The notes beneath the pieces were generated by a model, which was given only the letters and a program-made list of their open reading frames with translations, was not told the origin of the DNA and did not search any database. From Thiomicrospira microaerophila (GTDB taxonomy: Bacteria; Pseudomonadota; Gammaproteobacteria; Thiomicrospirales; Thiomicrospiraceae): 36,465 bases of DNA. Positions within the stretch are counted from its first letter, which is position 1, and each line of letters opens with the position of its first letter. The position numbers were made by a program, and so were the translations under genes. Positions 8,015 to 16,096 of this stretch are shown here, one piece after another. The DNA lies in assembly GCF_000934765.1 (NCBI RefSeq), contig NZ_JYNN01000028.1, forward strand, positions 1 through 36,465, in the 5' to 3' direction.

Positions 8015-8864
8015 AATCCTTCCCCCGCAAACCATTTTCATCACCGGTTGTTCAACCGGCATTGGCTACCATGCCGCGCATGCGCTAAAAAACCTAGGTT
8101 ATCATGTGATAGCTAGCTGTCGCAAACCAGAGGATGTCACACGATTACAACAAGAAGGACTGGTGTGTATTGCGTGTGATTTAGCTGATGCCGAGTCAAT
8201 TAACCAGGCCTGGTTGAGCGTAATGGAACTATCTCAGGGAAAAATAGCGGCCCTATTCAATAACGCCGCCTTTGGTTTACCCGGCGCGGTAGAAGATTTA
8301 ACCCGCCAAGCCCTCGAGCATCAGTTTGCCACCAATGTATTTGGCACCCAACAATTAACAAATTTGGCCATCAAACAAATGCGCCAACAAGGACATGGCC
8401 GCATTATTTACAACAGCTCGGTACTTGGGTTTGCGGCAATGGCCTATCGAGGCGCCTATAACGCCAGCAAGTTTGCGATAGAAGGTCTGGCCGATACACT
8501 CCGCATTGAGCTAGCCCATGACCCGATCAATATTAGCCTGATCGAACCCGGACCGATTCTGTCAAAATTTCGTGAAAACGCACACCGTGAATATCTACAA
8601 TGGGTAAAGACTGACCAATCTGCCCACCTCGCCAATTATCAGGCAATGGAAGCGCGACTAGCGAAAAAAGGCGCATCAGCCCCCTTTACACTTGGTCCAG
8701 AAGCCGTGACCAAGGCGCTGATACATGCATTGCAATCCAACAGGCCGAAAGCTCGTTACCGTGTCACCACCCCCACAAAGCTATTTGCATTTTTAAAACG
8801 TCTACTACCCAGCAAAGCACTCGACTGGGTATTGCTTAAAGCCGGCGGCGATGGACGTCGCTAA
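7998..8864 (+). CDS. Short-chain dehydrogenase/reductase
   Basis: A 288-residue classical SDR: cofactor motif TGCSTGIG (residues 16-23), NNA at the end of strand 4, NSS for the catalytic serine, and YNASK with Tyr154 and Lys158, then IEPGPI after strand 6. The first ATG consistent with the family is at 7998, overlapping the GGDEF gene by 17 bp; the frame stays open to 7884, but that extension would encode only out-of-frame GGDEF sequence. The substrate is unknown. It contains a perfect AACCAGGCCTGGTT palindrome. Confidence 0.85.
   Translation: MTQATKILPPQTIFITGCSTGIGYHAAHALKNLGYHVIASCRKPEDVTRLQQEGLVCIACDLADAESINQAWLSVMELSQGKIAALFNNAAFGLPGAVEDLTRQALEHQFATNVFGTQQLTNLAIKQMRQQGHGRIIYNSSVLGFAAMAYRGAYNASKFAIEGLADTLRIELAHDPINISLIEPGPILSKFRENAHREYLQWVKTDQSAHLANYQAMEARLAKKGASAPFTLGPEAVTKALIHALQSNRPKARYRVTTPTKLFAFLKRLLPSKALDWVLLKAGGDGRR
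8202..8215. repeat. Iterated palindrome AACCAGGCCTGGTT (perfect copy)
   Basis: Perfect 14-bp palindrome inside the SDR gene, read as N-Q-A-W-L. Confidence 0.8.
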
Positions 8865-8905
8865 TTTTTTACTCTATTAAAGCCAATACTATTAAAGCCA
8901 ACACC

Positions 8906-9784
8906 ATGAAATCAACCTTAACGTCATATCAACAACGCGTTGAACAGACCATTCAACAGCAACTTAAGCTTCATGCACATACCGTGCCTGAGCGTCTGCA
9001 ACAGGCACTCAACTACGCCAGCCTCAGCCCCGGCAAACGCCTGCGCCCCGCTTTGGTGTATGCCGTGGCGCAAAGCCTAGGCTTGCCGCTCGAACAACTG
9101 GATGCCAGCGCCTGCGCGATTGAGCTGATTCATAGTTATTCGCTGGTGCATGATGATTTACCTGCGATGGATGATGACGATTTACGCCGTGGACAACCGA
9201 CCTGCCATAAACAATTTGACGAAGCCACCGCTATCTTGACGGGGGATGGACAGCTCACACTCGCCTTTGAAATCTTAGCCAAAGCGCCCCTATTAAGCGC
9301 ACAACAAAAAATCGACTCCATTCAACTGCTCGCCAACGCCGCAGGCGCACAAGGTATGATTGCCGGTCAAGCGCTCGACATCGCCGCCGAAAACCAAACC
9401 CTGACATTAGAAGCACTGATTCAGGTTCACCAACTCAAAACCGGTGCACTGATTAAGACCGCGTTATTACTGGGTGCCGTGCCGCATAATGACTATGCGA
9501 ACAACCAGGCCTGGTTGTCAAAACTGGGTGAAGCCCTAGGTTTAGCGTTTCAAATTCATGATGATATCTTAGATATAGAAAGCGACACCGCCACACTCGG
9601 CAAAACCCAAGGACGCGACCAAGCACTCAATAAATCCACCTTTCCAAGACTGCTAGGACTTGATGCCTCGAAACAGCTACGCGATGACTACATACAACAA
9701 GCCCATCAAGCGCATCACGAACTGGGTTTTAATAGTGAATTTTTAACAGATTTGATCAACTTTATCGCCCAACGTAAACACTAG
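8906..9784 (+). CDS. ispA: Farnesyl diphosphate synthase (geranyltranstransferase)
   Basis: A 292-residue all-alpha prenyl synthase that condenses IPP with DMAPP/GPP to farnesyl diphosphate in the cytoplasm. The first aspartate-rich motif, DDLPAMD (83-89) in LVHDDLPAMDDDDLRRGQ, has the two-residue insertion of bacterial type II farnesyl synthases; the second is DDILD (219-223). GKRLRP near residue 45 binds diphosphate. The length matches IspA (about 295-300). The usual neighbours xseB and dxs are absent here, so it appears unlinked to them. A chain length other than C15 cannot be excluded, but the motif favours FPP. Confidence 0.9.
   Translation: MKSTLTSYQQRVEQTIQQQLKLHAHTVPERLQQALNYASLSPGKRLRPALVYAVAQSLGLPLEQLDASACAIELIHSYSLVHDDLPAMDDDDLRRGQPTCHKQFDEATAILTGDGQLTLAFEILAKAPLLSAQQKIDSIQLLANAAGAQGMIAGQALDIAAENQTLTLEALIQVHQLKTGALIKTALLLGAVPHNDYANNQAWLSKLGEALGLAFQIHDDILDIESDTATLGKTQGRDQALNKSTFPRLLGLDASKQLRDDYIQQAHQAHHELGFNSEFLTDLINFIAQRKH
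9503..9516. repeat. Iterated palindrome AACCAGGCCTGGTT (perfect copy)
   Basis: Perfect 14-bp palindrome inside ispA, read as N-Q-A-W-L, the same peptide as in the unrelated SDR gene 1.3 kb upstream. Confidence 0.8.
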
Positions 9785-9836
9785 GCTTTACAGTCAGTTA
9801 TAATATTCATAATAAATTTATTACTAGGAACAGATC

Positions 9837-10214
9837 ATGGCACAACAATTCATTCTCAAAACCCTGCTCGATTTTGCCTCAGCCCACAGCTTGCGCGGCT
9901 ATCCTGGCGACTGTGCCAAATTACATGGCCATAACTGGAAAGTTGAAGTCGAAGTCATTGGCAACAAGCTTAATGACATTGGCATGGTGATTGATTTTAA
10001 AGAGATAAAACGCCATGCTAAACAAGCCGTAGCCGAACTGGATCACAGTTTTTTAAACGACCATCCGCACTTTCAACGCGTCAACCCAACGGCTGAAAAT
10101 ATCGCACAGTATTTATTCAATGAAATCGCCAAACGCATCGAAACAGACCTGGTGAAAATGCACCGCATCACCATTTGGGAAAATGACCGCAACTGCGTCA
10201 TCTACAGCGAATAA
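9837..10214 (+). CDS. queD: 6-carboxytetrahydropterin synthase (QueD/PTPS family)
   Basis: A 125-residue protein of the 6-pyruvoyl-tetrahydropterin synthase fold. Zinc ligands His17 (FASAHSL), His30 and His32 (LHGHNW) and catalytic Cys26 are present, together with the later LDHSFLND and NPTAENIA motifs. QueD converts dihydroneopterin triphosphate to 6-carboxytetrahydropterin, the second step of queuosine/preQ0 biosynthesis. It has an AGGAA ribosome-binding site at a good distance, and a TATAAT-like box lies about 33 bp upstream. queC and queE are not in the window. Confidence 0.9.
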   Translation: MAQQFILKTLLDFASAHSLRGYPGDCAKLHGHNWKVEVEVIGNKLNDIGMVIDFKEIKRHAKQAVAELDHSFLNDHPHFQRVNPTAENIAQYLFNEIAKRIETDLVKMHRITIWENDRNCVIYSE

Positions 10215-10231
10215 TTGAGTGTGAATAACCT

Positions 10232-10987
10232 GTGTTCATAATCGCCCTCACCCTTTTTGGCCTGCTGCTAGGCAGCTTTATTTCGATGCTCAGTTGGCGC
10301 TTACCGCGCATTATGGAGCTAGATGGGCGTGAGCAACTCAAAGCGATTAGCCTAGGCGGTTCAAAATGCCCCCAATGCCAAACCAACATTCCTTGGACGC
10401 GGTTGATTCCACTTTTTAGCTGGTTAGCGTCCAAAGGCCAATGTCACGCCTGCCACACGCCAATTTCTGTTCGCTACCCCTTGATTGAATTCACCAGCGC
10501 ACTGCTGGTTTTTATCAGCTTTTATCTACTCGGCAATACACTCGAAGCTTGGCTCACCGCCCTATTCGCCCTCTGGTTGCTAACGATCAGTATTATTGAT
10601 TTTGAACACAAACTCATTTTAGACAATCTCAGCCTTCCCTTATTGTGGATAGGCTTACTAATCAATAGTTTTGGGGTATTCGCCAGTCCGCAGGATGCAA
10701 TTTTAGGTGCCGCTGTGGGCTATTTGAGCTTGTGGACAATCTACCAGATTCATCATCTGCTAACAGGACGTCATGGCATGGGATTTGGCGACTTCAAACT
10801 CACCGCCGCATTAGGAGCCTGGCTTGGCATCATGGCACTCCCCCAGGTGATTATCATTGCCGCTGTGAGTAGCTTATTGATAGCGCTATTGCTGATACTA
10901 TTCAAAAAGCAAGCCTGGCAACAAGAGATGGCCTTTGGTCCGTTCCTAGCCCTCGGCGGACTGGCAAGCCTTGTATTATCGCAATAA
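10232..10987 (+). CDS. pilD: Prepilin leader peptidase / N-methyltransferase
   Basis: A 251-residue inner-membrane aspartic protease. The N-terminal helix with GSFISMLSWRLP is followed by the zinc-binding tetracysteine domain, CPQC (46-49) and CHAC (71-74). Candidate catalytic aspartates are Asp123 (IIDFEHKLILD) and Asp187 in the GxGD motif GFGDFKLTAALGAWLG. It cleaves and methylates type IV pilin or type II secretion pseudopilin leaders. GTG is used as start, 17 bp after queD. It is shorter than the usual 280-290 residues because the N-terminal loop is compact. pilB and pilC, often adjacent, are absent. The spacing suggests cotranscription with queD. Confidence 0.9.
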   Translation: MFIIALTLFGLLLGSFISMLSWRLPRIMELDGREQLKAISLGGSKCPQCQTNIPWTRLIPLFSWLASKGQCHACHTPISVRYPLIEFTSALLVFISFYLLGNTLEAWLTALFALWLLTISIIDFEHKLILDNLSLPLLWIGLLINSFGVFASPQDAILGAAVGYLSLWTIYQIHHLLTGRHGMGFGDFKLTAALGAWLGIMALPQVIIIAAVSSLLIALLLILFKKQAWQQEMAFGPFLALGGLASLVLSQ

Positions 10988-11087
10988 CCGTAAAGCTTAG
11001 CCGTCATAATGAAGCGTAAAAGGAGGACGTCGCCTCTTAATTTGAAACTTGTCCCCCCTCTGCGCCATGTATGCACACCAGCAACAG

Positions 11088-11120
11088 CGTTTCGACCGGC
11101 TTAGTCCGATAGGCACCTAG
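11088..11120. repeat. Solo end of the 25254-25418 inverted-repeat element
   Basis: This 33-bp stretch matches the outer end of the 165-bp element at 25254-25418 at about 28 of 33 positions (shared core TTAGTCCGA, then AGGC and CCTAG). No partner end is seen in the 137-bp spacer between pilD and the next gene, so this looks like a relic or a deletion derivative. Confidence 0.55.
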
Positions 11121-11124
11121 CGTC

Positions 11125-11526
11125 TTAGTTGAGTATGTTTACACTGCCACTAATCGACGAACGGTATACAAAACCAATCGTATTGCTACCGGCTTGCACT
11201 CGCTCAATCACTTGGGCATCGGTTGCTAATTCGGTTGGTGCTTGCATACGTCCAGCAAATACCAGCTTTTGAACATTACGCTCAACTTGCGCTCTAGGGC
11301 GCTGTAGAACCGTGTTGGCAAAGTCATCAAAGCTTTGTGCGCTGTTGACCAGGGCAAAATTTCCACGACCAGACCAAGCTCGCGCCGCCTCTTCCGCGCT
11401 CGTTGACACATCCCCACTGGCAATAATCACCACTTCACCACTGGCCAACGCCTTAGTTAATGAACCCGCTAGGGCGACACCGGCTAAACCCGCCAAGGTT
11501 TTTTTGAATAATTCACGTCTTTGCAT
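11125..11526 (-). CDS. Small exported PstS-like substrate-binding-domain protein
   Basis: A 133-residue protein with a signal sequence of about 28 residues; the opening MQRRELFKK is compatible with a twin-arginine signal, though Sec export is possible. The mature part (about 105 residues) is far shorter than a two-lobed binding protein but carries the VQAGSNTIGFVYRSS pattern that resembles the phosphate-binding PstS-like family. Many marine gammaproteobacteria encode similar short proteins annotated as phosphate-binding; that name is only a family resemblance. It starts 11 bp after the porin stop and follows MCP and porin, so it is probably the last gene of that operon. No ABC permease or ATPase accompanies it. 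Confidence 0.65.
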   Translation of the reverse strand: MQRRELFKKTLAGLAGVALAGSLTKALASGEVVIIASGDVSTSAEEAARAWSGRGNFALVNSAQSFDDFANTVLQRPRAQVERNVQKLVFAGRMQAPTELATDAQVIERVQAGSNTIGFVYRSSISGSVNILN

Positions 11527-11537
11527 GCAAAACTCTC

Positions 11538-12701
11538 CTAAAATACGGTGGATACAGCGAACGAAATGCGCGTTACATTCTTTTCAAAATCGCCAGGTGT
11601 GCTAGCTTGAGGATCTGGCATTTTGTCAAAGTTCATATTGTGGCCCATGCCGGGATGCTTATAAGTAAACTGATCCGCTTGCAGCTTTAGTGCAACATTA
11701 TTCATGTTATAACGCACACCAACTCCCAGTGCATCAAAGTCATGATTCACACCGATGGCGGTGTTTTTGTCAGCCGTTCGCAAGCTTTGCACGCTAACAT
11801 AAGGTGTCATCGAACCAAAATGATAACCCGCAAGCAAATAGCCACCCGTCATATCGGCAAACATAAGTGCGTTTTCCACTTTACGATTAGCATATTCAGC
11901 CTGAATAACCAAATCCGTTTCATAGCTAAATCCTAGCGTCGTAAACGTACCGTTATCTTTATTGAATGTCACTTGGCTTGGATCTACTCCATACATACCC
12001 GCAACCATATCAATTTGCTGCGAAGTCATAGACTTATCTGTCATATTTCCCAATACATGCGCAGCACGTAATGACCAATCAAACGTACTGTACTTAAATG
12101 AAACACCAACCATATAGTTAAGATCAGCATCGCCCAGATTCATGCCATTATCCACCTCAACCGTGGTTTGACCGACGAAAGGCTGGATTTCAAGTGTATT
12201 CATTCCAATATCAAACATAAATACCGCATCTAAACCGGTGTAATTATTGAATGGCGCTTGATCGTAGACCGACTCGGGTTTCACGACACCCAATTGGGTA
12301 TTGCCGACATTAATAAACTCAGAATTCAAATAAAACGGTGCGCGCAATTGTCCCGCACGCAAACGCATATTATCCGTCGCCTGCAAGCTTAAAAACGCCA
12401 TTTCAACCGTTGGCTTAAGCTCATTAGGGCGCACAGGGTCATCTGACACCATAAGCTGAACCGTCGCGCCTAGGTTTTGAGTAAAGCGTCCGTCAAACTG
12501 CACACCTACCAGCGTTCCCTTATCCCAGTTACCTGATTTATCAACACTGCCAATGGGTTTTGCGGTATCGGTTTCACTGTATGCAACCGTACCAAAACCA
12601 GACACATTAATTTGATCAGTAAATGCTTGGGCTGCACCGATGCTACCCAGTGTTAAAAGACCTGCACCGGTAAGTGCAGCCGTCATTTTTTTAAGCTTCA
12701 T
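11538..12701 (-). CDS. Outer-membrane porin-like beta-barrel protein
   Basis: A 387-residue protein with a clear signal peptide (about 26 residues, ending AAQA) and alternating amphipathic strands throughout: INVSGFGTVAYSE at the start and RISFAVSTVF with a terminal Phe at the end. The start at 12701 is chosen because AAGGGAG lies just upstream; the frame is open a further 16 codons but without a ribosome-binding site or signal-peptide fit. The pattern suits a general or ligand-selective porin; the substrate is unknown. It lies between an MCP (52 bp upstream) and a small binding protein (11 bp downstream), which suggests that this porin delivers the ligand sensed by that MCP. Confidence 0.75.
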   Translation of the reverse strand: MKLKKMTAALTGAGLLTLGSIGAAQAFTDQINVSGFGTVAYSETDTAKPIGSVDKSGNWDKGTLVGVQFDGRFTQNLGATVQLMVSDDPVRPNELKPTVEMAFLSLQATDNMRLRAGQLRAPFYLNSEFINVGNTQLGVVKPESVYDQAPFNNYTGLDAVFMFDIGMNTLEIQPFVGQTTVEVDNGMNLGDADLNYMVGVSFKYSTFDWSLRAAHVLGNMTDKSMTSQQIDMVAGMYGVDPSQVTFNKDNGTFTTLGFSYETDLVIQAEYANRKVENALMFADMTGGYLLAGYHFGSMTPYVSVQSLRTADKNTAIGVNHDFDALGVGVRYNMNNVALKLQADQFTYKHPGMGHNMNFDKMPDPQASTPGDFEKNVTRISFAVSTVF

Positions 12702-12753
12702 TATCGTTTCTCCCTTAAATGATAAAGCTGAATCATAAACCAGTATCAATGAG

Positions 12754-15582
12754 CTACCTTCTTTTTAGCAGCCCAGTTTGTTTTATTTTGAATTTAGAAA
12801 CCTTGGATAAAAGCGCGGTCACCTTCTCCCTCACGCTGATCACAGCCTGATTGGTTTGTTCAACCACGTGTGAATTTTGTTGTGTTATTTTGTCGATATT
12901 GTTAATCGCATTATTAACCTCTCGCACACCCTGTGACTGTTGCTCTGAAGACAAGTTTATTGTCTCAACCACAGAGGACACGCTTTGGATTTCTTGGGTA
13001 ATTTTTTCGATATAGCTGTTTACCGTTTCAACCTTTGTCACCCCGGCATCAACACGTTGAACAGAGTCATTAATTAGATTTCCAATTTGTTTGGCGGCGT
13101 CTGCTGATTTACCCGCTAAGGAACGTACCTCTCCCGCGACCACAGCAAAACCACGTCCATGATCACCGGCACGCGCCGCCTCTACCGCGGCATTTAACGC
13201 AAGCAAATTGGTTTGGAACGCGATACTGTCGATAATCGCTACAATTTCCTGAATTTTAGCCGAAGCCGTCTTGATACCTGTCATCGCCGACTGCGTTTCA
13301 CCCATGGCGGCATTAGCACCTTTTAATACATCAACGCTTGATTTTGTAATAACCAGAGCTTCCCGTGTCGACTGCAGATTGGCTTGTACTTGTGATGATG
13401 TTTGCTCCATCGCCGCCGATGTTTCCTCAATCGAGGCCGCTTGTTGTTGTGTACGGGTACTGAGCGCATCCGCTTCGGTTGAAACCGTTTGAATGTTTTG
13501 TTCGATATCATTCGCTTCATTAATGATTTCAGTCATTACCGCACTTAGATCACTAAAGGATTGATTTAAAGCGGCCTTGGCCTCATCAATTTTATACTCA
13601 TATGGTTTGGTAATGTTGTATGCAAAATCGCCTCCAGCTAATGCTTGTGCGGCTTGGACAATATCATCAAAACCCGACTCTAAATTAGATAACGCGGCGT
13701 TAATGGTTTGAACTAACTTGTCCACATCATTTTGCGCACCTGATAATTGCATACGCTCGTCAAACTTGCCCCGCTGCGCAAAATAAAGCACACGAGTAAC
13801 CTCAGCAAATACAGACGAGAGTGTATGCATTGAAGATTTGCAGTCCTCGACGACCTTAAAATAGGCGCCGTTTAACGTATTGGAATGTTCAGCATCAAAA
13901 CGCCCCATTTTTAAATCTGTCATGACCTCTTCAATCTTGCAAAAAGTAGTAGATAGCCCCGTTGCCGTATTATTAAGTTTCTGCTTGAGGTCAGCAAAAT
14001 CTGACTTGAATGGATAAGATATTTCGTGCGAAAGGTCGCCATTTACGATTTTATCGAGTGCGGTTGATGTCTCACTAATAGCAAACTGGGTGAGCGATGC
14101 TTGTTGGTTATAGGCTTTAGCCATATTTGACAGCTCATCACGCCCTGATTGATCAACGCGCAAGGACAAGTCAGATGTCTCTACTGAATGCTCAATTTGC
14201 TGTCTTAACCGATTTATGCGCGATAAAATCGCGAGCCAGATAAATAACAACACAGATAACATGGTAAGTGCAAGCACAGTTACTGTTGTATAAAAGGTGG
14301 TATCAATAGCGTCAAGCTGTTCCGCTATTTTTTGATTAAAACTGTCTAGCCCCTCGGACACTATGACATAACCAATAATATCCTTCGCCTCATTATGCAT
14401 AGGTAAAACGGTATGAATATAGCCATTTTCCACGAGTGTACTGCGCTGTAGGATAGAAAGAACGTCTCTATCTTTTAAGCGACTGATTATAGCTTGATTG
14501 GGTGTAAACCCCGGCCATTGCGCCAGCACGAGCTTTTTTTGTGCATCAAATCTTGGCTCAGCTAGCAATTCACTTGTAAAACCACCTAACTTTTTCAAGT
14601 AATCCTCATGATATAGCTCAATATAACTCAGCCCATCATTTTTAAATGATTCCGCAATGGTACTGGTGGGCTGAAACAACTCAATTGAACCAATGTACTG
14701 CCCCGCAGGCGTTATAATCGGTAGCAGCGTCCTTATTGCGGCACCTTGACGCCCGATATCCAATACTGTTTTTACTTTTGGACTTCTTATTTGCGAGGAA
14801 ATGTAAGCAATTCCAGAACGGTCTAAATCACTTTGATTTTCTAACCACGAACTATAAAATGAAATGCCTTTCTCGTCAGTTATATCAACACGCAGTTGTT
14901 TAAAGTCGGTGGTTTTTGCAAAGTGCTCACGAATGTCGCCAAAATAAATATCCAGCGTATCGACATCTCTTTCGAAAATAGCCAGTGGGACACCTAGATC
15001 CTTAGAAATACCTGTTAGAACGGTTGAACCAACCATATGACGTGCTTGAATTGTGGCGTTAAATTGCCTTTTGGCTTGCTGAGCGTAATCCGCCGTGGCG
15101 CCTTTTATGACGGTTTGCTGTGACATTTCCTTTTGAAGATACAGAGAAAATGTCACGACAATTAAAAAAACCACTGAATAAGCCACAACTTGCTGTTTTA
15201 TTGACAAGTGATTTTTACCGGTCAAACTAAGAAGCAAATCTTTTGCTTTATGAACAATCTTTCCTTCGCGGCAACGATAATAACCTGAATTAAGTTTTTG
15301 ATAATTGGCTTGGATTGTTTCTATTCTCGAGGTTTCAGTTATCGACTTAAAACTGGCCTTGATTATATTGGTTTCAGTGGGGACAAGATTGACACTCACA
15401 AACTGACCATTAAGCTGGAGGTCGATAAAGGCAGGCTGTTTATTTTGAGTTAGTTGTTTTTTTAATGACTCAAACTGGATGCGGTGAAGGTAGTCAAAAA
15501 GCAAAGGCTCGAAAGCATCACCTTCTTTTGCCGAAAAACCCGTTGATGTTAACACCAACTCTAAACTTTTATTTTGACTCAT
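12754..15582 (-). CDS. Methyl-accepting chemotaxis protein with large periplasmic sensor
   Basis: About 942 residues. A cytoplasmic N-terminal region (about 1-120) precedes membrane helix 1 (about 124-148), a large periplasmic region (about 150-425) with double-Cache-like character, membrane helix 2 (about 429-452), HAMP-type linkers and a C-terminal signalling coiled coil. The hairpin tip around residue 797 has the invariant [20 protein letters not shown]. The start at 15582 is preferred over the upstream 15651 because GGA precedes it and the sequence then opens [11 protein letters not shown] conventional promoter lies 140-170 bp upstream. It is probably the first gene of an MCP-porin-binding-protein operon. 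The ligand is unknown. A CheB/CheR-docking pentapeptide is not evident at the C terminus. Confidence 0.88.
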   Translation of the reverse strand: MSQNKSLELVLTSTGFSAKEGDAFEPLLFDYLHRIQFESLKKQLTQNKQPAFIDLQLNGQFVSVNLVPTETNIIKASFKSITETSRIETIQANYQKLNSGYYRCREGKIVHKAKDLLLSLTGKNHLSIKQQVVAYSVVFLIVVTFSLYLQKEMSQQTVIKGATADYAQQAKRQFNATIQARHMVGSTVLTGISKDLGVPLAIFERDVDTLDIYFGDIREHFAKTTDFKQLRVDITDEKGISFYSSWLENQSDLDRSGIAYISSQIRSPKVKTVLDIGRQGAAIRTLLPIITPAGQYIGSIELFQPTSTIAESFKNDGLSYIELYHEDYLKKLGGFTSELLAEPRFDAQKKLVLAQWPGFTPNQAIISRLKDRDVLSILQRSTLVENGYIHTVLPMHNEAKDIIGYVIVSEGLDSFNQKIAEQLDAIDTTFYTTVTVLALTMLSVLLFIWLAILSRINRLRQQIEHSVETSDLSLRVDQSGRDELSNMAKAYNQQASLTQFAISETSTALDKIVNGDLSHEISYPFKSDFADLKQKLNNTATGLSTTFCKIEEVMTDLKMGRFDAEHSNTLNGAYFKVVEDCKSSMHTLSSVFAEVTRVLYFAQRGKFDERMQLSGAQNDVDKLVQTINAALSNLESGFDDIVQAAQALAGGDFAYNITKPYEYKIDEAKAALNQSFSDLSAVMTEIINEANDIEQNIQTVSTEADALSTRTQQQAASIEETSAAMEQTSSQVQANLQSTREALVITKSSVDVLKGANAAMGETQSAMTGIKTASAKIQEIVAIIDSIAFQTNLLALNAAVEAARAGDHGRGFAVVAGEVRSLAGKSADAAKQIGNLINDSVQRVDAGVTKVETVNSYIEKITQEIQSVSSVVETINLSSEQQSQGVREVNNAINNIDKITQQNSHVVEQTNQAVISVREKVTALLSKVSKFKIKQTGLLKRR

Positions 15583-15617
15583 TGATATTTTTCCAGACAC
15601 TGAGGGTGAATCTAAAA

Positions 15618-15715
15618 CGTAACATACTACGTAAAAACCAAAATTACGCATTTTGCAAAAAAAACAATTTGCCCTTTCACCCTAAAAATAAGACATAAAA
15701 AACGTAAAAAACGTA
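15618..15715 (-). promoter_or_regulatory. ACGTA-repeat cluster upstream of the MCP-porin operon
   Basis: Read on the minus strand, TACGT/TTACGT occurs at 15629-15633 and 15618-15622 with an 11-bp period, and again at 15711-15715 and 15702-15706 with a 9-bp period. An 11-bp direct repeat is the geometry of PhoB/OmpR-type regulators, but the base sequence does not match the PhoB box, so the binding factor is unknown. Confidence 0.3.
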
Positions 15716-15723
15716 TTTTAATT

Positions 15724-15753
15724 ATTATACAGTAATCTGCTAAAAAAATTCAA
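15724..15753 (-). promoter_or_regulatory. Predicted sigma70 promoter of the MCP-porin operon
   Basis: On the minus strand TTGAAT (15748-15753) and a consensus TATAAT (15724-15729) are 18 bp apart, implying a leader of roughly 135 bases before the MCP start at 15582. It does not resemble a FliA (sigma28) motility promoter. Confidence 0.45.
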
Positions 15754-15756
15754 CAT

Positions 15757-15776
15757 TAGCCCGGATATTTCAGAAC
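15757..15776. repeat. Solo end related to the 27721-27886 inverted-repeat element
   Basis: TAGCCCGGATATTTCAGAAC agrees with the terminal repeat of the element at 27721-27886 at 16 of 20 positions. The opposite end is not seen nearby. Confidence 0.45.
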
Positions 15777-15822
15777 AAACGCATCTAAAGTAAATAATAA
15801 ATCAATAACTTACAGTCAGGTC

Positions 15823-15849
15823 GCGCTCCCACGTTGAACGTGGAAGCGC
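15823..15849. repeat. Hairpin repeat centred on CCCACGTTGAACGTGG
   Basis: GCGCT/AGCGC outer arms and CCACGTT/AACGTGG inner arms; the inner 17 bases are the same as the copy at 290-317. Confidence 0.7.
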
Positions 15850-15895
15850 CTTGGACTTGGGTTTGAGCGCTGTTTCATAGGTTAAATCGGTCTGC

Positions 15896-15919
15896 ATTCC
15901 CACGCACAGCGTGGAACGA
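15896..15919. repeat. Hairpin repeat centred on CCCACGCACAGCGTGG
   Basis: Inverted repeat ATTCCCACGC/GCGTGGAACG with a 3-base loop. A variant of the neighbouring hairpin with a different loop and stem, 47 bp from it. Confidence 0.65.
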
Positions 15920-15965
15920 GAAATGATCTCCAACACATCTTTCGCCAAGTATTCCTCAAACGAGC

Positions 15966-16058
15966 CCCACCCACGTCATTGCGAACGAAGTGAAGCAATC
16001 TCTAAAAACAGTGCACAGTCGGCTATAGATTCCGGCTTTCGCCGGAATGACGGGTGGG
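15966..16058. repeat. REP-like inverted repeat (GTCATTGCGA family)
   Basis: Outer arms CCCACCCACGTCATT and AATGACGGGTGGG enclose GCGAACGAAGTGAAGCAATC and a second small hairpin TTCCGGC/GCCGGAA. It lies 38 bp beyond the stop of the haem-site MCP and has no T run. Confidence 0.7.
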
Positions 16059-16096
16059 TTGGATAGAGCCAAGCAGAATATTTGTTATTTTAAAGA

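Larger units (their letters stand above)
15583..16096. other. 514-bp intergenic region: promoter, ACGTA repeats, element relic and hairpin island
   Basis: No convincing gene. From left to right it holds four ACGTA units (15618, 15629, 15702, 15711), a predicted minus-strand promoter (15724-15753), a solo element end (15757-15776), two CCCACG hairpins (15823-15849 and 15896-15919) and a longer REP-like dyad (15966-16058). The repeats lie just beyond the 3' end of the next minus-strand gene, as expected for extragenic hairpins. Confidence 0.7.

Noticed and set aside
9787-9804. TTTACA and TATAAT before queD as a full promoter
   Set aside because: The two boxes are only 6 bp apart; the TATAAT alone may be a -10 box, but no -35 fits.
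11312-11605. 97-codon plus-strand open frame
   Set aside because: Antisense to the small binding protein and the porin end, with no start signal or recognisable domain.
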